This document shows, piece after piece, positions 10,313 to 24,000 of a stretch of 64,000 bases of DNA. Both the position numbers and the translations under genes were made by a program. The notes under the pieces were generated by a model. The model searched no databases and was not told the origin of the DNA. It worked only from the letters and a program-made list of their open reading frames with translations. Numbering within the stretch: the first letter of the stretch is position 1; the number at the start of each line of letters is the position of its first letter. The stretch comes from Nymphaea colorata (lineage: Eukaryota > Streptophyta > Magnoliopsida > Nymphaeales > Nymphaeaceae), in NCBI RefSeq assembly GCF_008831285.2, contig NC_045138.2, positions 34,466,769-34,530,768 on the forward strand. Reading direction: 5' to 3'.

Positions 10313-13300
10313 TCACCAGAACCTATCCTTATTGACGCTTATATATCCAGCAATGACTTTCCCACCAGTACTTCTCATTCCATCGATTAGATAGCACCAT
10401 GTCGATCCAAGAGCACCTACGAAGAAATCTGCTTCGGTCGCCATTAAGAAATTGACGATCGGATAATTTGTGCTGGTCTCCCTGCCTAGGCTTGCCTCGT
10501 AATCAGCCATTGATGTGTTGCCCACCTGTCTTGCCACATTCTTTGTGTAATAGAACCTCCAACCAGCGTACCGAGTCGAATTGTCGATGACAGCCTGCAG
10601 GTGGTTACATGGAGACCTCGATGAACCAAACCACGATTCGCAAGAAGAAACTTGCAGTTATTAAATCGAATGTGGAATATTATTTCTACTAAGGAAAAAT
10701 ATGAGTTCACGAATGTCCTAATTGGTGGTTGGTGGACTACGATGGTGGAGTAGCATTTGGCGGATTGCCTTCACCGTGGCCTCAGTTCTTTCACCTCTAG
10801 TTATCCAGTAGCAGCAACCCGTTGGTCGAGATGCTGAACCCTAATAAATGCAGACTAAACCTGAGCTCTGTTAGAGAAGTCATCAACCATGTGATGTGAG
10901 TATCTCATAGCAGGCGATGATGACTCACGAAGGGCGTTGAGATGAAGGCCATATATCAAGTCTCGGACCTGCTACTTTTACACCCCGTTTCTTCCATGGC
11001 CGGCGTTGTCCTTGGGGTTACGGTCATCAGAAGATGCACGGAAAATGCAGTTAGCCCTTCAGGCATCTACGTTTACACACCCACGGTGGTGGAGAAAAGA
11101 TGAAAAAGTACCTGCATTTCTGTAGAGAGCCAGACGTCCTTTAAATTGGGGAAGCGCTTTCTTATGCGATCAGCGAGCTGCATATACGTATCGAAAGAAG
11201 CCAGCTTCATTTCACATGCCTTATCTCCCATTCTCACGTGCATGCTCAACAATGGTCTGGGCACCCATGGCATCCTATTGGACCATACATATTCATCCAA
11301 CTCCATCGGGGTTGCTCTGCCAGAGTATTCTGCCTGCACGGAAAAAGAGAAGACCGGCCAGTTTCCTCAATTCAAAGTCAGCCATTATCTGCAATTCTTC
11401 ATTCACCTAAAAAAAAGTGTTGGAGCTGAGGTCGGAATCAGCATCCGACCGGCCGGCAGTATATGGCAGCCTTTGGCAAGCAAGGATGCAAAACTAGCAC
11501 AGTTTACAAGCCCAAGTTCCTATAGAAAGCAAGAGAGTGGAAGATTAACCTGTAAAACCGACGGTGGGTTCTAGGTTCTTGTTGTTGTTGAGCCTTGCGC
11601 TCCTTAAGGACATCCATTGGCAGTCTTAATAAGGACGCAAAAAACGATCCAATTTGCAGTTATATTTAGTGTACAAAAAGGATATAGGATGGACGTAGGC
11701 GTCATTGGCTCCTGAAAATTTTCTTGGTTTGGTTGATTGATTTATAAGAAGTTAACAGGTTGCGACTGAGGATCTTAAATTCAATGCTGCATAAAAAAAA
11801 TGTATTTTGAAATATCAAATATAAATTTAGATTCACGCTAGATGTTAAAACCATAAATTTGAAGTCCGATGAGAGATCTTAAATCCATGGACCTGAGATC
11901 CAGGTTAAAACAAACACAACCCAACCTGAACCCGTGTTGTGTTCGTTTCACCGCCGGTCTCAGATTTACGATCATCTCCATTGATTTACTGTCGGACCCA
12001 CCTCCCCCAATACGACTTAACATGTACCATGGATTCTAACTGAGATTTTCAGTTTGTTTAAATTGAGGATCTCCCAAAGCACAATTTTTTTTATGCAGCC
12101 TTGGATCTTCAACCTAATGTGACTGATAGGGTTTGATTCCGAAATTACGGATTCAATGAAATATACAAGGGAAGGTACCACCGTCAAGAAATGAAATCGC
12201 CCCGCCGTTTTCCGGAGCTATCATATGGCCTCATCTACACAGATAACTTGTAAATACGCCGGACAGCTTGCAACCTCCCGTCAAGCTCAATGTGTCGAAG
12301 CCTCAAACTCAAAGTTGATAGGCCCCCAATCAAAAGATGGCAAAACACAAGGGACCCTGTTTGACAAGAAGGGGTCTTGTGGAGCTCGTCTCTCCCGTCG
12401 CCGGGAGAGCAGTGAGTACTGTTAGGGGTGTGTTTGATCAAAGCCAGAGTGGGGAGGGGATCAGGGAAGGGAAAGGGGACTCGTACCTGCGGCCAGTGTT
12501 CTGGCAGGACGTTGACGACCATTTGAGCGGCTTGCATCCCAAAGGCGTCATGCCTCTCGACATTTAGTAGCTCGCAAGTGTATTCACTCTTGAACCTCAT
12601 CAAATAACGGACCGCCTGCTCAGGCCACCACCATCATCATCAATCATGCATGTCCCGTAGGTATGTGTGGACGAAGTGCAAAGCCGAAGCAAATTCATTA
12701 AGAATTGATCAGATGCTTTGGCAGAGGTATCACCCAATACTACACGCAATTACGCACAAAATGGGAACATGAAATCAGCAGTGCAGACAGGCGGCAGAAG
12801 GGCCAAACACGGCCATTCAAACATCTTTTCCAAGGGTACAAAGCGAAACCCCATTTGGACGTAATTGGCTTCAAATTAGGAACAGCAGCCAAGTGTTCCT
12901 ATTCTTTTCTTCCTCCTTATCTAAGTGCAAGTTGCAATAAAAGATTGACATAAAGAAAAGATTGGGGAGTCCCTGTTCGTTGGTGGCGCACGGGGTGGTA
13001 TAAATCTATGCCCTGTTTCTGATAATGTAAGAAACGAATAGAAAGGGGAGGGAGGGCATGTGAGCCTAGGTCGTGGCTTTTCTCCTCTCGCGTTTCCACC
13101 TCCAGGAATAGGATGTGGCCCGCTCCCGTTCGCAACATCTATGCGACCCTTCTTTTGTAGCCAAAGGCCACTCCCTTTCCATATGAGGCACGACAAAGTA
13201 GGTGAAGGGCAATGGAGCACATCATCCTGACACTGAGAGCCGAGGCGACTCCAGGCAAAGGGATTCAGGGCATCGGAATTGAGATCCCGTGATTAGTCAC

Positions 13301-16300
13301 GTATCAACTTGTACCGTCCTCTAGAGGTTTCTATGTCGTTCAATGCTTGCTGGGTCGACGGTTAGAGCAGCGGCACAGCTACATATCTGAATAAGGGCCA
13401 TTAATACTTTTTGGCAAAAACCAAAAGGGTATGAGGTATAAATATACAAATAAATAGTCCACATGTAAAAAAGAATGTGGACCATTTCTCTCTCTCTCTC
13501 TCTCCATCTCTCGTTTATGTTCAAATATTAGACTCTTAACCATATTCAAGTAGAGATGGTTTTTATGTTCAGAGGTGGTCTGTCCACACTCTTTCCCTCA
13601 GAAAATGAAATAACGAGAATGTCTATGCTTACATGCATGTCTCCGTCTTCCGGTGTTTTGGCGCTCATGTAGGGAACAAGGTTCTTTATTTGTATATAGC
13701 TGATTAATAGACGGAAAAACTTTGTCCAAATGAATCTAACTTGAACATGTAAAGTTCTATCTGCAACGCTAAATGAAATAAAGCGCCACGACGGAACATG
13801 AAAGAATTTTTTTTAAAAAAATAACCTAATTGATCGGCAAGTAGAATATGAGTGAAGCAAGGATGCAATAATGTAGACCGGTGAGTAAGTAGGAGGGTTT
13901 AAGGTGGTACCTGTGCACGCCACCACCTCCTATCCATCTTTCTGTGATTCTTCAGCAACCTTCCGTCTATCTCGGTTGTTGGTTGCGAATCCTCCCATGG
14001 GCTACCCCATACTCTGTAGAAGAACATGCATTAAAACACTTTTTACTGCGAAAGAACAAAACTATGCCTCTTCGGGGGATTTCTCACCTTGGAATTGTTC
14101 CAGCCCATATCTCTTTCGATGTGTAATTACCGTTTGTCGTTAGTGTTCCATTCTTCCAAGCATCCTCCGTCTTCATCAGCTGCAAGGCACGTTCTCGACA
14201 CTGAGGTGATGTCTCGGGGAAGAAATAGCATGACCACTGTGATCGCGATGACCCTGTAATACTCGGTTTTCCAATTATAAAATCAAGACCTTGTTCTTGG
14301 CCATGTCAACTAAACTGCTTTACAATACTACATGGTGCCGCAACCGCTTTTCAATCGTGGGGAATTTAGCAAATACTAGATGATGTTTTACTTCAAAACA
14401 GTAGAATCGGTGGAAAATTCTAGATTTGAACAGTTATATTTGGAACGCGCGACGAGTCTGGAAAAGGCGGATCTTCTGCATAAATGTTAGTTGATAACAT
14501 GGCACTCGTTCCATTTGGTTACTGCAGGAGAACCAGATGGAGGGAGCCAAACTTATATGAGTAACAGTAAACCTTCCACGGACGGTGATTACCATTTAAG
14601 CATCCTTGGTGATCTGCTCGATTGAAGTAGTTCGTGACAAGTACCCTCTTCTCTTTGATTGCAATTGCTAGGAATCCAGTCATTCCAGCAATTTGAGCCC
14701 CAATGCCGAAACCAGCCTCCCTCTCCCAGTCAGCAACAAGGAACCTTGTTTGAGGATCATTGCAGTTTTGTGGATGTTGATGTACCCACAGATCTTGCTG
14801 GACTTTTCTGGTTAAAGGGTAATTATCTTCGTCTGCTCCAACAACCTAAAAATTACAAGTGACGTCAAAAGTTAAAAAAGGAAGTAAATTCACTCGCTCA
14901 TTCTTTTCAAAAAAGAAGACTTGAATATCATTTTGGAGGCGAAGAGCACTTTGAGCACAAAAATGACATAAGACAACTACCTGTTTGCCTCCAATCAGAT
15001 TTTCGTTTTATTCATGTTTGATGAAAGATTCGAAGGTTGCTCTAGGCATTTCCTATATTAGCTCTCTACTTGATGCAGCAATAGTTAGTTTTAGATTTAC
15101 ATAGCTCGTTTCCCCTTCGAAGAAATCAAACTTTCCATGGTTCCTAAGGTTTTCAGGGGAGTGAGCACTGCAAGCACCGGACGATATTTCTACTTGTTCA
15201 AGAATACCAGTGACCGGTTGCTGCACTCAATATGCCTGTATCTTCTGCAACCAGAAAAGAGAGGCAGCTGCCACAACTTGGACGAAATTGAGTTCTGATG
15301 GTTTCCCGTTTAAGAAGGGCCTGTCCAGTAAAGAATATGGTAAATCCCACACATATCTGCAGAGCAGGTTTCCCTGTCTCCTAGAATATGCTCGGCCGAC
15401 CGTTAATAACTAAGACTTCATGGAGAGAGTGGGAGGAATAATCCCTTCATTCAGGCGAAAAAAGAGGAAAATTTTCATGCAGACTACCGATTTTTGTGGT
15501 TTCATGGCATAAAGTAAATGGGGTAAGAATTACGTACCCATGGCGGATTAGCTGCTTCTGTCATTATTAATGGGACAGACCCGACAGTCTCTGCAACCGT
15601 CGGAGACAAAGTTTCGTCTGAAAGTCCAGTAATTAGACGTCCTTGCCAGCGCGGCCATGGCGGCCCCATCATATCTAGTTGGTGAAATATTTTCGTTCTA
15701 GCTTTGCAATCTTCAAGATGGGGTGCCTTGGGGATCATGTTAAACCTTGGTTCTCTGCTTTTAATTTGCTTCTGGCCGATAGAGTTCAGCAGCTCTTCCC
15801 AAGCGGAATACAAGAATGCAATTCTTGGATCATTTTTCACTTCTTTGACGGTTTTAACAGATTCAAACTCTCTATCTGTAGCAAAAAGAAAGGAAGGAAA
15901 TAATTAAGATGTAAATCGTCGGTTTGGAAACTAATGTTTCAAAAGATTACAACACCGAGCAAGGATCAATCTGAGCAGGAAAAGCTGCAAGACCGATTTT
16001 CTGTACCACCAACGAAATATAAAGCAATTTAAAGCATATTATTGAGTACTTGTTAGTGCCAGCTCCAATTAACAGGGGAAGGTCTTCAAAAATTATAAAT
16101 CGTCTTTTTCTCCAGGGAAATATTAGAAACCTAAACCCGGTGTTTGACATTCCGACTTGAATGACTAACAATCTTTCTCCTCGTTACAGTGTCAGATTTC
16201 AGAAACAGATTATAAGCCGTCATGTATTCAACCATCCAAAATTTGCCATTTCTATTATTTGATTCAAGGTGCCTCGTCTAAGATGTGGAACAGAAATTAG

Positions 16301-16781
16301 GTAAAAGATAAAAAATTCTCGTGTTGGTTTACGTTTCGAGTCTTGCATTTCTTGGTCCAGTAGTGCTTGCATCTAAGCATCAGAATTTATTTTCATTTCT
16401 TGCCCTTCTGCTAAAATTCTCCAACATCTTCCCGCTTTTTATTGAGGTATAAGGAACAAAACATGTACGAGTTCCTAATAGTTAAGTGAAAGAAAATGTA
16501 GAGATAAAAGGAAACGTGCCCAACTTACCCGTATGAACTGGAAGAATTGTCTGGTTTCTGAATCTTCCCTCCGTCTCTCCCATGGGAATCTTCAATTCCC
16601 CTGCTCCGAGCTTTTGTATCCCAACGGAAGTGACGGCAGCAAGAAAAAGATAAGTGATACACACTCCGGCCAAAAACCCTACCACAGCCGCCTTACAAGA
16701 AGCAGAGTTGCTCATCTGCAGTGCCTTTTGGGACACTGCCCTCTCCAAATTCTTCTGCACAGTGCCACCTTCCCCGTCCAT
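10313..16781 (-). CDS. Type II membrane protein with fucosyltransferase-like (FUT8/NodZ-type) motif
   Basis: Exons in gene order are 16781-16529, 15875-15538, 14845-14593, 14253-14088, 14013-13911, 12615-12487, 11333-11112 and 10594-10313. They join in frame to 581 codons plus TGA with GT-AG introns. Residues about 29-50 (AAVVGFLAGVCITYLFLAAV) are one membrane segment after a short cytosolic tail, as in Golgi type II glycosyltransferases. Further on come NYFNRADHQGC, GSSRSQWSCYFFPE, RRWWRAQAVRYLMR and HVRMGDKACEM, the last like the HVRRTDK motif of alpha-1,6-fucosyltransferases. The C-terminus reads GALGSTWCYLIDGMRSTGGK to NKDRFW. I recognise a conserved plant family (recalled as Arabidopsis At2g04280/At4g12700-like) with no agreed activity. 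Donor, acceptor and localisation are not shown by the sequence; the enzymatic role is inference. Intron 6 carries a MITE-like element. Confidence 0.8.
11757..12125. mobile_element. MITE-like element with inverted terminal arms, in intron 6 of the membrane-protein gene
   Basis: A left arm at 11767-11800 (GAGGATCTTAAATTCAATGC, then TGCATAAAAAAAA) is matched in inverted orientation by 12084-12110 (TTTTTTTTATGCAGCC, then GGATCTTC). The interior also has repeated AGATCTTAAAT and CTGAGAT-type words, making it partly palindromic. It has no coding capacity. The outer limits and the target duplication are not resolved, so the superfamily is not assigned. Confidence 0.5.
13487..13504. repeat. (CT)n microsatellite
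   Basis: Pure TC run in intron 5 of the minus-strand membrane-protein gene. Confidence 0.9.
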
Positions 16782-19700
16782 CTCCCCTCTCTACAAATTC
16801 AAGCTCATCAAAGGCATAAGTTTCTGCTCACGGCACCACCAACGCTCTGTCTCTCTCGCTCTCTTTCTCTGAGCTGGCCTAGAGTTGATAAAGCAAGTCC
16901 CTCCACTCTTGGAATAAACTCAAAGCCTTGGAGAAAAGACCAACGAACGTGAATTGAGCCGTCGTTTCTGGACAACGAAAGAATAACCCCGCTACCGGGT
17001 CTTTATCTCCGTACATCAACAGCTTAAACTAATTAATGCTAACACCTGCACTAGGTGATGAATCATCATCATGAGTTGAGTTGATTCTCTGGTTCTGTCA
17101 CCAAAGGAGCAGGAGAGGCCAGCAGGGAACATGTAATCCAGGAATGAGGTGGGGAGGAACAGGTGAGAAGAAGAGCAGGTGGGAACCGAGGGAGCTCGGC
17201 ATAAAGTAGACGGTAAACTCTCCATGGTGGCTGTCTTAAAAAGAATAAAGAAGTGGAGTGGGGAACCTAGAAATCATTGAGGGTGGTTCGTTTAATAATG
17301 CAAGAGTAGTGGTCCGGCCCCGGGGCCAACATCTGACAGCTGTTTTTGGCGTGAAGTGTCCGGGAAAAGCACACAAACCCATGAGTTTCAGATGAGGTCG
17401 AGGAGAGTCAATAAGGTGAACCCACCTGCTTCCCGGAGAGGACCTCTGATGACCCTCCCACACCGCACCCCACCCCTCTTGGAGGGAAAATCGAACTTCA
17501 TTCGCCTGGTTAGGAACTGGGTGGTTAGTTAGATGAAGATGGGTCAGATTGAGCTTCACAATGTCTTTGAACATTTGCTATTAACGAGAGGAGGTGATGT
17601 CGAGAGCCTTAATTCTCGAAGGAGGAGGACCGAACGGAGCTTCGCTTTGCAGCTTCTCCGAAGGGATTGCTTACAGGCTGTGATTAGTTTGACATTACCG
17701 TCAGCCCAAGCTACAAGGAGGGAGGGAAAGGAATGGCGTCGGCCTTAAGATTTAAGAATGTGGTAGATGCAAAAGGGGGCGTCTCATGGAGACCATCCCT
17801 GCTTTTCTTCTTTTGTTGTTCACGTAAAGATCTCAATCTTGGTATGGAAGGGATGTTTATTTACTTCATCGATCGCTGTGGGGCACATGGCCAACACCCC
17901 TCGTTCAGGTAGCTCCTTCCCGGCTGGAATTAAAATGTTGATCACTTAATGTGATACTGATACGTGGGGGCAAAGGTGCGACGTCTTAGGAGAGGGGTAG
18001 AAGAGAAACGTAACTTTCCAAAGCGTCCTCTCCTGTTGTTTCTTGAAGATCGTAGCATAATTTGTCGGTTTTTGTGGCCTGGCGACTGCCTGTATTCTCT
18101 GTCTAAAAAAATGATGCGGAGATGCGGACAAATTCTACACTGTGGAGCCGCTGGGGTTTTGCCGGAGATTTTTAGTCGGATATGGGCGGACCTCACATGG
18201 TGAACCGTGACGCTTGTCAATTGTCATAGCATACTGCACAAGTTCCAAGTTGAATTACGAATACCCCTCTAACTTTATCATCTAATTGACAAACCCATTC
18301 TTAAAACAATTCTGATCAGAATAAAGAAGCATCTTCAAATAAACAGACAGTTCACCCCTTCTTTTTTTTTTTTTGCGAATCTTTCTGTGATTACGCTCTT
18401 TTTCCATTTGTTTAGATAAAGGGGAGAAAGATTGATAAGTAAAATTGTGGAGAAATTGAATTTAGGAAATGTAGTTTGTAAAATTGATTCCTTGAAAGGA
18501 GTTGTCATTTATGTTAAGAGTGAAACAGTCCTTCTATGTACATTTTAACATTTTCCATTTACGAAGAATGTGTTTGCGGATTATTTTATAAAGTCACGTA
18601 TTCTGTATACTTTGTCAATCTCTTATCCGTAAACACATCAAATGTTGGGCAGTTATTTATAAATTTCTCCAAAGGAAGCTACATGAGGACGGCCGGCTTT
18701 ATAAAGTACGATAGGGTTGGTGGGGAGTGGAGACAACCTTCTCTCCTTTTGACGTCGCTTAAAGGTGGAAAAGGAGAAAAGGGAAAAGGGGGCAGTGAAA
18801 AAATAAAAGAAAAGAAAACATCCTTTCGGCTTTTGTCAACGAAAAGGAGTTTTTTTTTATTACTCGGTATGTTCTTTTTAGAGATTATAAAGGCATAAAA
18901 CTTGAGCAATTTATGCTTTGATTTCTAATAGGGATTGAACATTTTATGTTTGGAAAATGCAATGACTATACTGTAGATTTGTAAAGCTTGCATCTTGAAT
19001 GTGGGTGTCTCATGTTTAACTCTCCTCTAGAAGGGACCCATTGTCTCAAGTAAGTAGGTGAGACGCCTCTTGACGGCTCACACTGTGAAACTGCAGCAAA
19101 GAGAGTGAGGATCAAGTTCCCCATCACTCTCCGATTAAAAATGAAAGCAAATGAAGTTATGGTGCAACAACAACAAAAGAACGAGTCCCGAGAGAAGGAC
19201 GCTGATGGGGATAAGGCTGGATGAACAAAAACTGTTCTAGTTCCGGGACAATTAGACACATCACAATTTACATAAGGTCGAAAGTCGTGCAGCCCAACTC
19301 AGGTCCTAAAACCGTATCCAGACCGTTCATGTTTCTAGGCGATGTAGGAAGTTTTTGCATTAGCAGCTCCAATTTTTTCCTTTTCTCTACCAGTGCTGGG
19401 AGTCGGGGCTCTGTGCCAACACATTGTCAGGTTGGTTGAGCCCACCAAGTGGTACATGCGTGATGAGCAGCCTAACCGTCGAGTGCCAACCAACGCCCGA
19501 GCAGCGCACAACGACCAGGGCATGGCAACCAATTGCTTTATGTTTTTCTGTGCGTTCAGGAAACATAAGACATTAAGCTAACATAGTTCTCGACGTGCAA
19601 AGAAAACGAAGCTCGATCATCATTCTCACACTCTTGTTGAAAAACGATTAAATCGGAATAGAGCATGGTGGTGCCAATGTCTACCTATTTAGTATTATGT

Positions 19701-21004
19701 TGGTTGAAATTGCTTTATCAACTTCGTACATTTAAGATAGCTTTGGCGCACAGTCGAGGATGAAGTTGCATCATGACCGTCTAAGATAAGCTAAAGCTAG
19801 TGCTTCAACACACCAGAAGGTGCTGCAGAAATCACAATGCACTCTCCATCGACTGCCGCATGGTACCCAAAACAGTAGCTCACGTAGTAAAAAGATCAAT
19901 GTCTAGACACCGACCACATTTAGCGCCAGCAAGAATCAGGCTTACTTAATAATCAAGGCTGAAATAGAGATTGCAGATCAAGATCCACAAGGCTTCCATG
20001 CTACTCTCTTCTGTTGCTTCCAAAGCAGTACGACTACTCACGACTGTCTTGTCACCTCGCGCGTAAAGGTAGAAAGTTCTGGCACGTCGCCCTCCACCAT
20101 TTTGTCCTTTTCCATTTCTATATGCAAGTTTCTATTATCGCCCATTGAACAAATAGAGTAGACAGGCAATTCGGCAACACAAATTACATGTATACTTGCC
20201 ACAAGGGGTGATGGAAAAAGGTTTGAGGAATATTGAAGCCAAGACCCATTATCAGTTCTGAGACCTCCCACGGTGTTGTCCCTGTAATGTCTGGTCGATC
20301 CGCAGGCTAACTTTTTTAACTTCTTATAAGTCTTCAAAGTTCTCGCCGTTCAGGAGAAGCCAAAATGCCACACAAGTGATTATTGCCGCCTCCAAGACAA
20401 TCTAAGAGTTCAGATTTTTGGTAAAAATTGTGTCGAGCTATTATGTCTCAGAAATGATCATCACAAGGGCCTTCTGGATCTCAGCACTTTCCCAGTCCTC
20501 AGCCATTAAAGCTGACCGATCTCCTTGGTCGTAAATCAGACATATTCAGTTGAAACTAACGCAAGTTGCTCCAATGAGTTACAAAATTGAGCAGGATGTT
20601 GAGATCTCCCTCTCTCACTCTCTCACAACACACGTGTAAGCACTTCTAGCACAAAACTTTCATGATGCTCATAGCAAGAATTCACTTTTAAACAAGTCTA
20701 GCATGAAGAATAAGAACTGACAACCAAATATACTGAAGTTGGAAAATGATTTACAGAAAAAAAGGAAGAAGGAGCCAGAGAACGCCACTTGACGGACCTG
20801 CCAAGAGTCAACACTGGATGGTTTCTTATTTTCGTAAGCCAAATCCAAAGGACAAAAAGAGATCCTTATTACCGGGTTCAATAAAAATGCAATCAGCAAA
20901 GCTGCTAAAAACTGGAAAATTCAGCAAAATGGGCAGACTGCAGACATTACATAAATCCTTCACCCTTCCTTCAAGCATCTGTTAGATCCAACATTTTTCT
21001 AACA
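16782..21004. other. Gene-free region between two minus-strand genes
   Basis: Positions 16782-17220 are the 5' flank and probable CT-rich leader of the membrane-protein gene (CT tract near 16846-16872). 18762-18815 is a purine-rich tract. The part up to 21004 is downstream of the small conserved gene and includes its 3' UTR. No exon, RNA gene or clear transposon was recognised in the remainder; the open frames here show no family similarity. Confidence 0.55.
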
Positions 21005-24000
21005 TTAGTCCAGCTTATGATCTTCTCTCTTTGGAGGGTCAAGCTGCAGATAGTAGAATGGTTCCATTGGCTCTTCCCTGCACAAAAAATTTCAGGATCC
21101 ATTCATTAGATTGCAATTCCATTGGCGTCTCAATATGATAGCCTAAGATTGGAGAAGAAAGAGAATTAGAAATCATCATCAAATTAAAGGCCCAGCAAGG
21201 TAACTGTGACCTACTAGCCTTAGTAGTTAAACTTCTGACTAGTACAAGTAGTCGATTGAGTCACTTGTGCACCGATTTGTGTTGGCAAACCAATGACTAG
21301 TCAGTCAGACTAATCAAATAGTCATTGGTCAGTAATGCTCCCGCTTCCCCTCCAGATGAGGATATACCTACACTCCTTGTTTTCGAGCTTCCAGCTTTGC
21401 TCAAGCCTATAATAACTAGCATTCAAGTCAAATCTATTATGACCAGTGCGATTGTTCATTATCTCATTTTCATTTTTCTTTCCCTTAGTCCTAAAAAGGC
21501 ACTCATCAGTCTGCTCAGCCCCTTCCTATTCCACTTTGCTGCCACACTATGGTGGTCCTGTTCCAGTGGCCTGAGCTGTGAAGCATAAGTGAAGCTCTTT
21601 GTATTCCATGGGCATACTTTGAGGTCAACTTCCTCGACAGACAGAGTAGATAGGAGTCAGTTCCTGAGCTCTGCATAAATATGCATATATTTGTATTTAG
21701 TTTTGTACGATATATATTTCTCCAATTTTAGTCAATCAACTTGGCCTACTAGTTGAGAGTCTTGAGACTAGTCTCTTTATGGTCTTGATTCTCTTGAAAA
21801 GACCTTGAGCTCCTATTTTGACAACATAGCTAATTGCTTCATCCATTTTTGAGATGAATGCAAGTGGACAGGCCAGCCATGTCACAAAAAGTAATGGCAA
21901 GAAGCATGATTAAGTGATACCCTCTGCTACTTGTTAGAAGGATAGGAGAATGAAAGACGACAAGGATAGTTTCCTTTAATCAACAGAAATATATATTCAC
22001 AACCTTGAAGGTTATTCAAGAAGTGTCGTATCAGCTCCAAGGATACTTTTCTTAATACTCCACAATTAAATGGATAGTAAAAAAGGGGAATATGCATCCA
22101 GTGAAGGTGACTCGGGCTCTTCTCATGGTAGAAATAAAGATGATTCATTGTTTATGTCATTAATATGATGTATTCCAGTAACCCTTATGAAAGATTTCTG
22201 TAGGTTTTGAAGCTTTTTAAGAAAATGTTCTTGTATGTGCCACCTTTAATGTTGCACATCAATTACTCAAAGTGATAAATTTGACTGTAGATGTATAGTT
22301 ATTGGATAATTCTTCATAGATGCTGCATCAAAGAAGGAAGTGTCCCTACAACCATGACCTTCCAGAATATTCAGAGATAAACTTGCCGCTGACTAGATGC
22401 CCATTGAAGTTCAAAATATACACTTATCAAAGAAGAAAATATCCAAACTAATATGGGCCTTTCTAGGAAGGAGTCTCAAGAATGAGACAATCATACAATG
22501 CCATGCCTATGAGTAGCTATTAAGTGCATCAACAGCCATTAAGCTCAGAGAGAGAGAGAGAGAAAGATGTGGAAAAGTAAACTTGATTCCTGTCTCAAGC
22601 ATCCATATACCAAGCACAACTTTATTTAACCTAAAAATAACATGAACAATGACATACGTTACTTGTTAAAACCACTGAAAAGTGCATCGTAATTTCTAAT
22701 GAATATTCTCTACAAAACTTCAAATCATCCATAGTCAGTGTGGGTGTCATTAGTTCTAGTTTGTCAGACATCCAATCTACTTCCAACTTTAGCTAGACAG
22801 GTTTTCCTTAAAAGGAAAAATGGAATCCAATTCATATTTGGATGTAGATTTGGTTAGGTATTTCAAACAGCAGGTACATCTGAACCTGATTACATGTTAT
22901 TTCAAAACTGAATCATCTTTCTGCATGTTGAATCTGAATCCACTCCCCTATCTAGTCAAGCAAATAAGCAATTACTCAGATCTGGTGGTGAGTGGTGAGT
23001 ACATTCAGCCAAACCTGAACGGTTTACATTCTTAATAATTAAGAAGATTAGTGCATTGACTATTACGATTTTAAGTATTTTAGGCATATAAGCCTGGGGA
23101 AAATACTAAGTCACATACTTTTGAAATTCAAAAGAATAACCGACGAAAGTATCGATTAAGAAATTTGCTATAAGGTTTCAGATATATACAATTGTCTCTA
23201 GCTGCTTGTCCATAATGCTGCAACTGTTAATAGATGTAGGATACACATTTATTTTGATCACACTTCACGTCACACACAGCTCTTGACAAAATGCACCTAT
23301 TCTTTTTTACACAACCAAAGCTCTTCCACCACAAGCTTAATAATCCACATCATTTAATAATGTAAAGGAGAGAAAAGGCCAGTACTAAAAAGCATATATG
23401 CAAAATACATATCCATTATCACGGTGGATGGAAATCCGTGGAGAATAAAAACTTGGTACATAATAAGACAGGATCATGATATAACACTTAAGTGGATTTG
23501 GCAGTATATTCTCCAATATAAAATGTAAGAGTCCCATATGATGTCAACATACCCAGGCTTGGAACGCATGCATCTCCAGAAAAGCTTGAAAGGTCCTGGA
23601 ACCGTTTTAAATGGATTTCCTTCGAAACAAGCCTGCACAAGGTTTAGGCACAAAATGAGTTGGGATATCAACTTATGAAAAAGTATGTTTAGATGGAATA
23701 GGGAAACGTTCTACCATAAAAAAATGTTCATTATTCATGAAATGGGCCTTTATACCCAACGCGCTCGAATAAAGTGAAAAAAAATCTGTTGGGCTCGAAT
23801 GGACATGTAAATGAACAATACACGCTGCCAGTGAGTGCCGCAAGTACCATTCCCCCGTTCACTTATTTATTGTTTTCGTAGAAAGATGACCAAGACAATG
23901 TATAATGTCCCATAGATTCGGTTCCATGCTTTCATCATGATTGTTGCAAAAAATTAGAGATCAAGGATGAAAAGTTCAAAATCCAACTCAACTGCTGCAA

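Noticed and set aside
20038-20337. Minus-strand open frame of 99 codons
   Set aside because: No recognisable family and no exon context.
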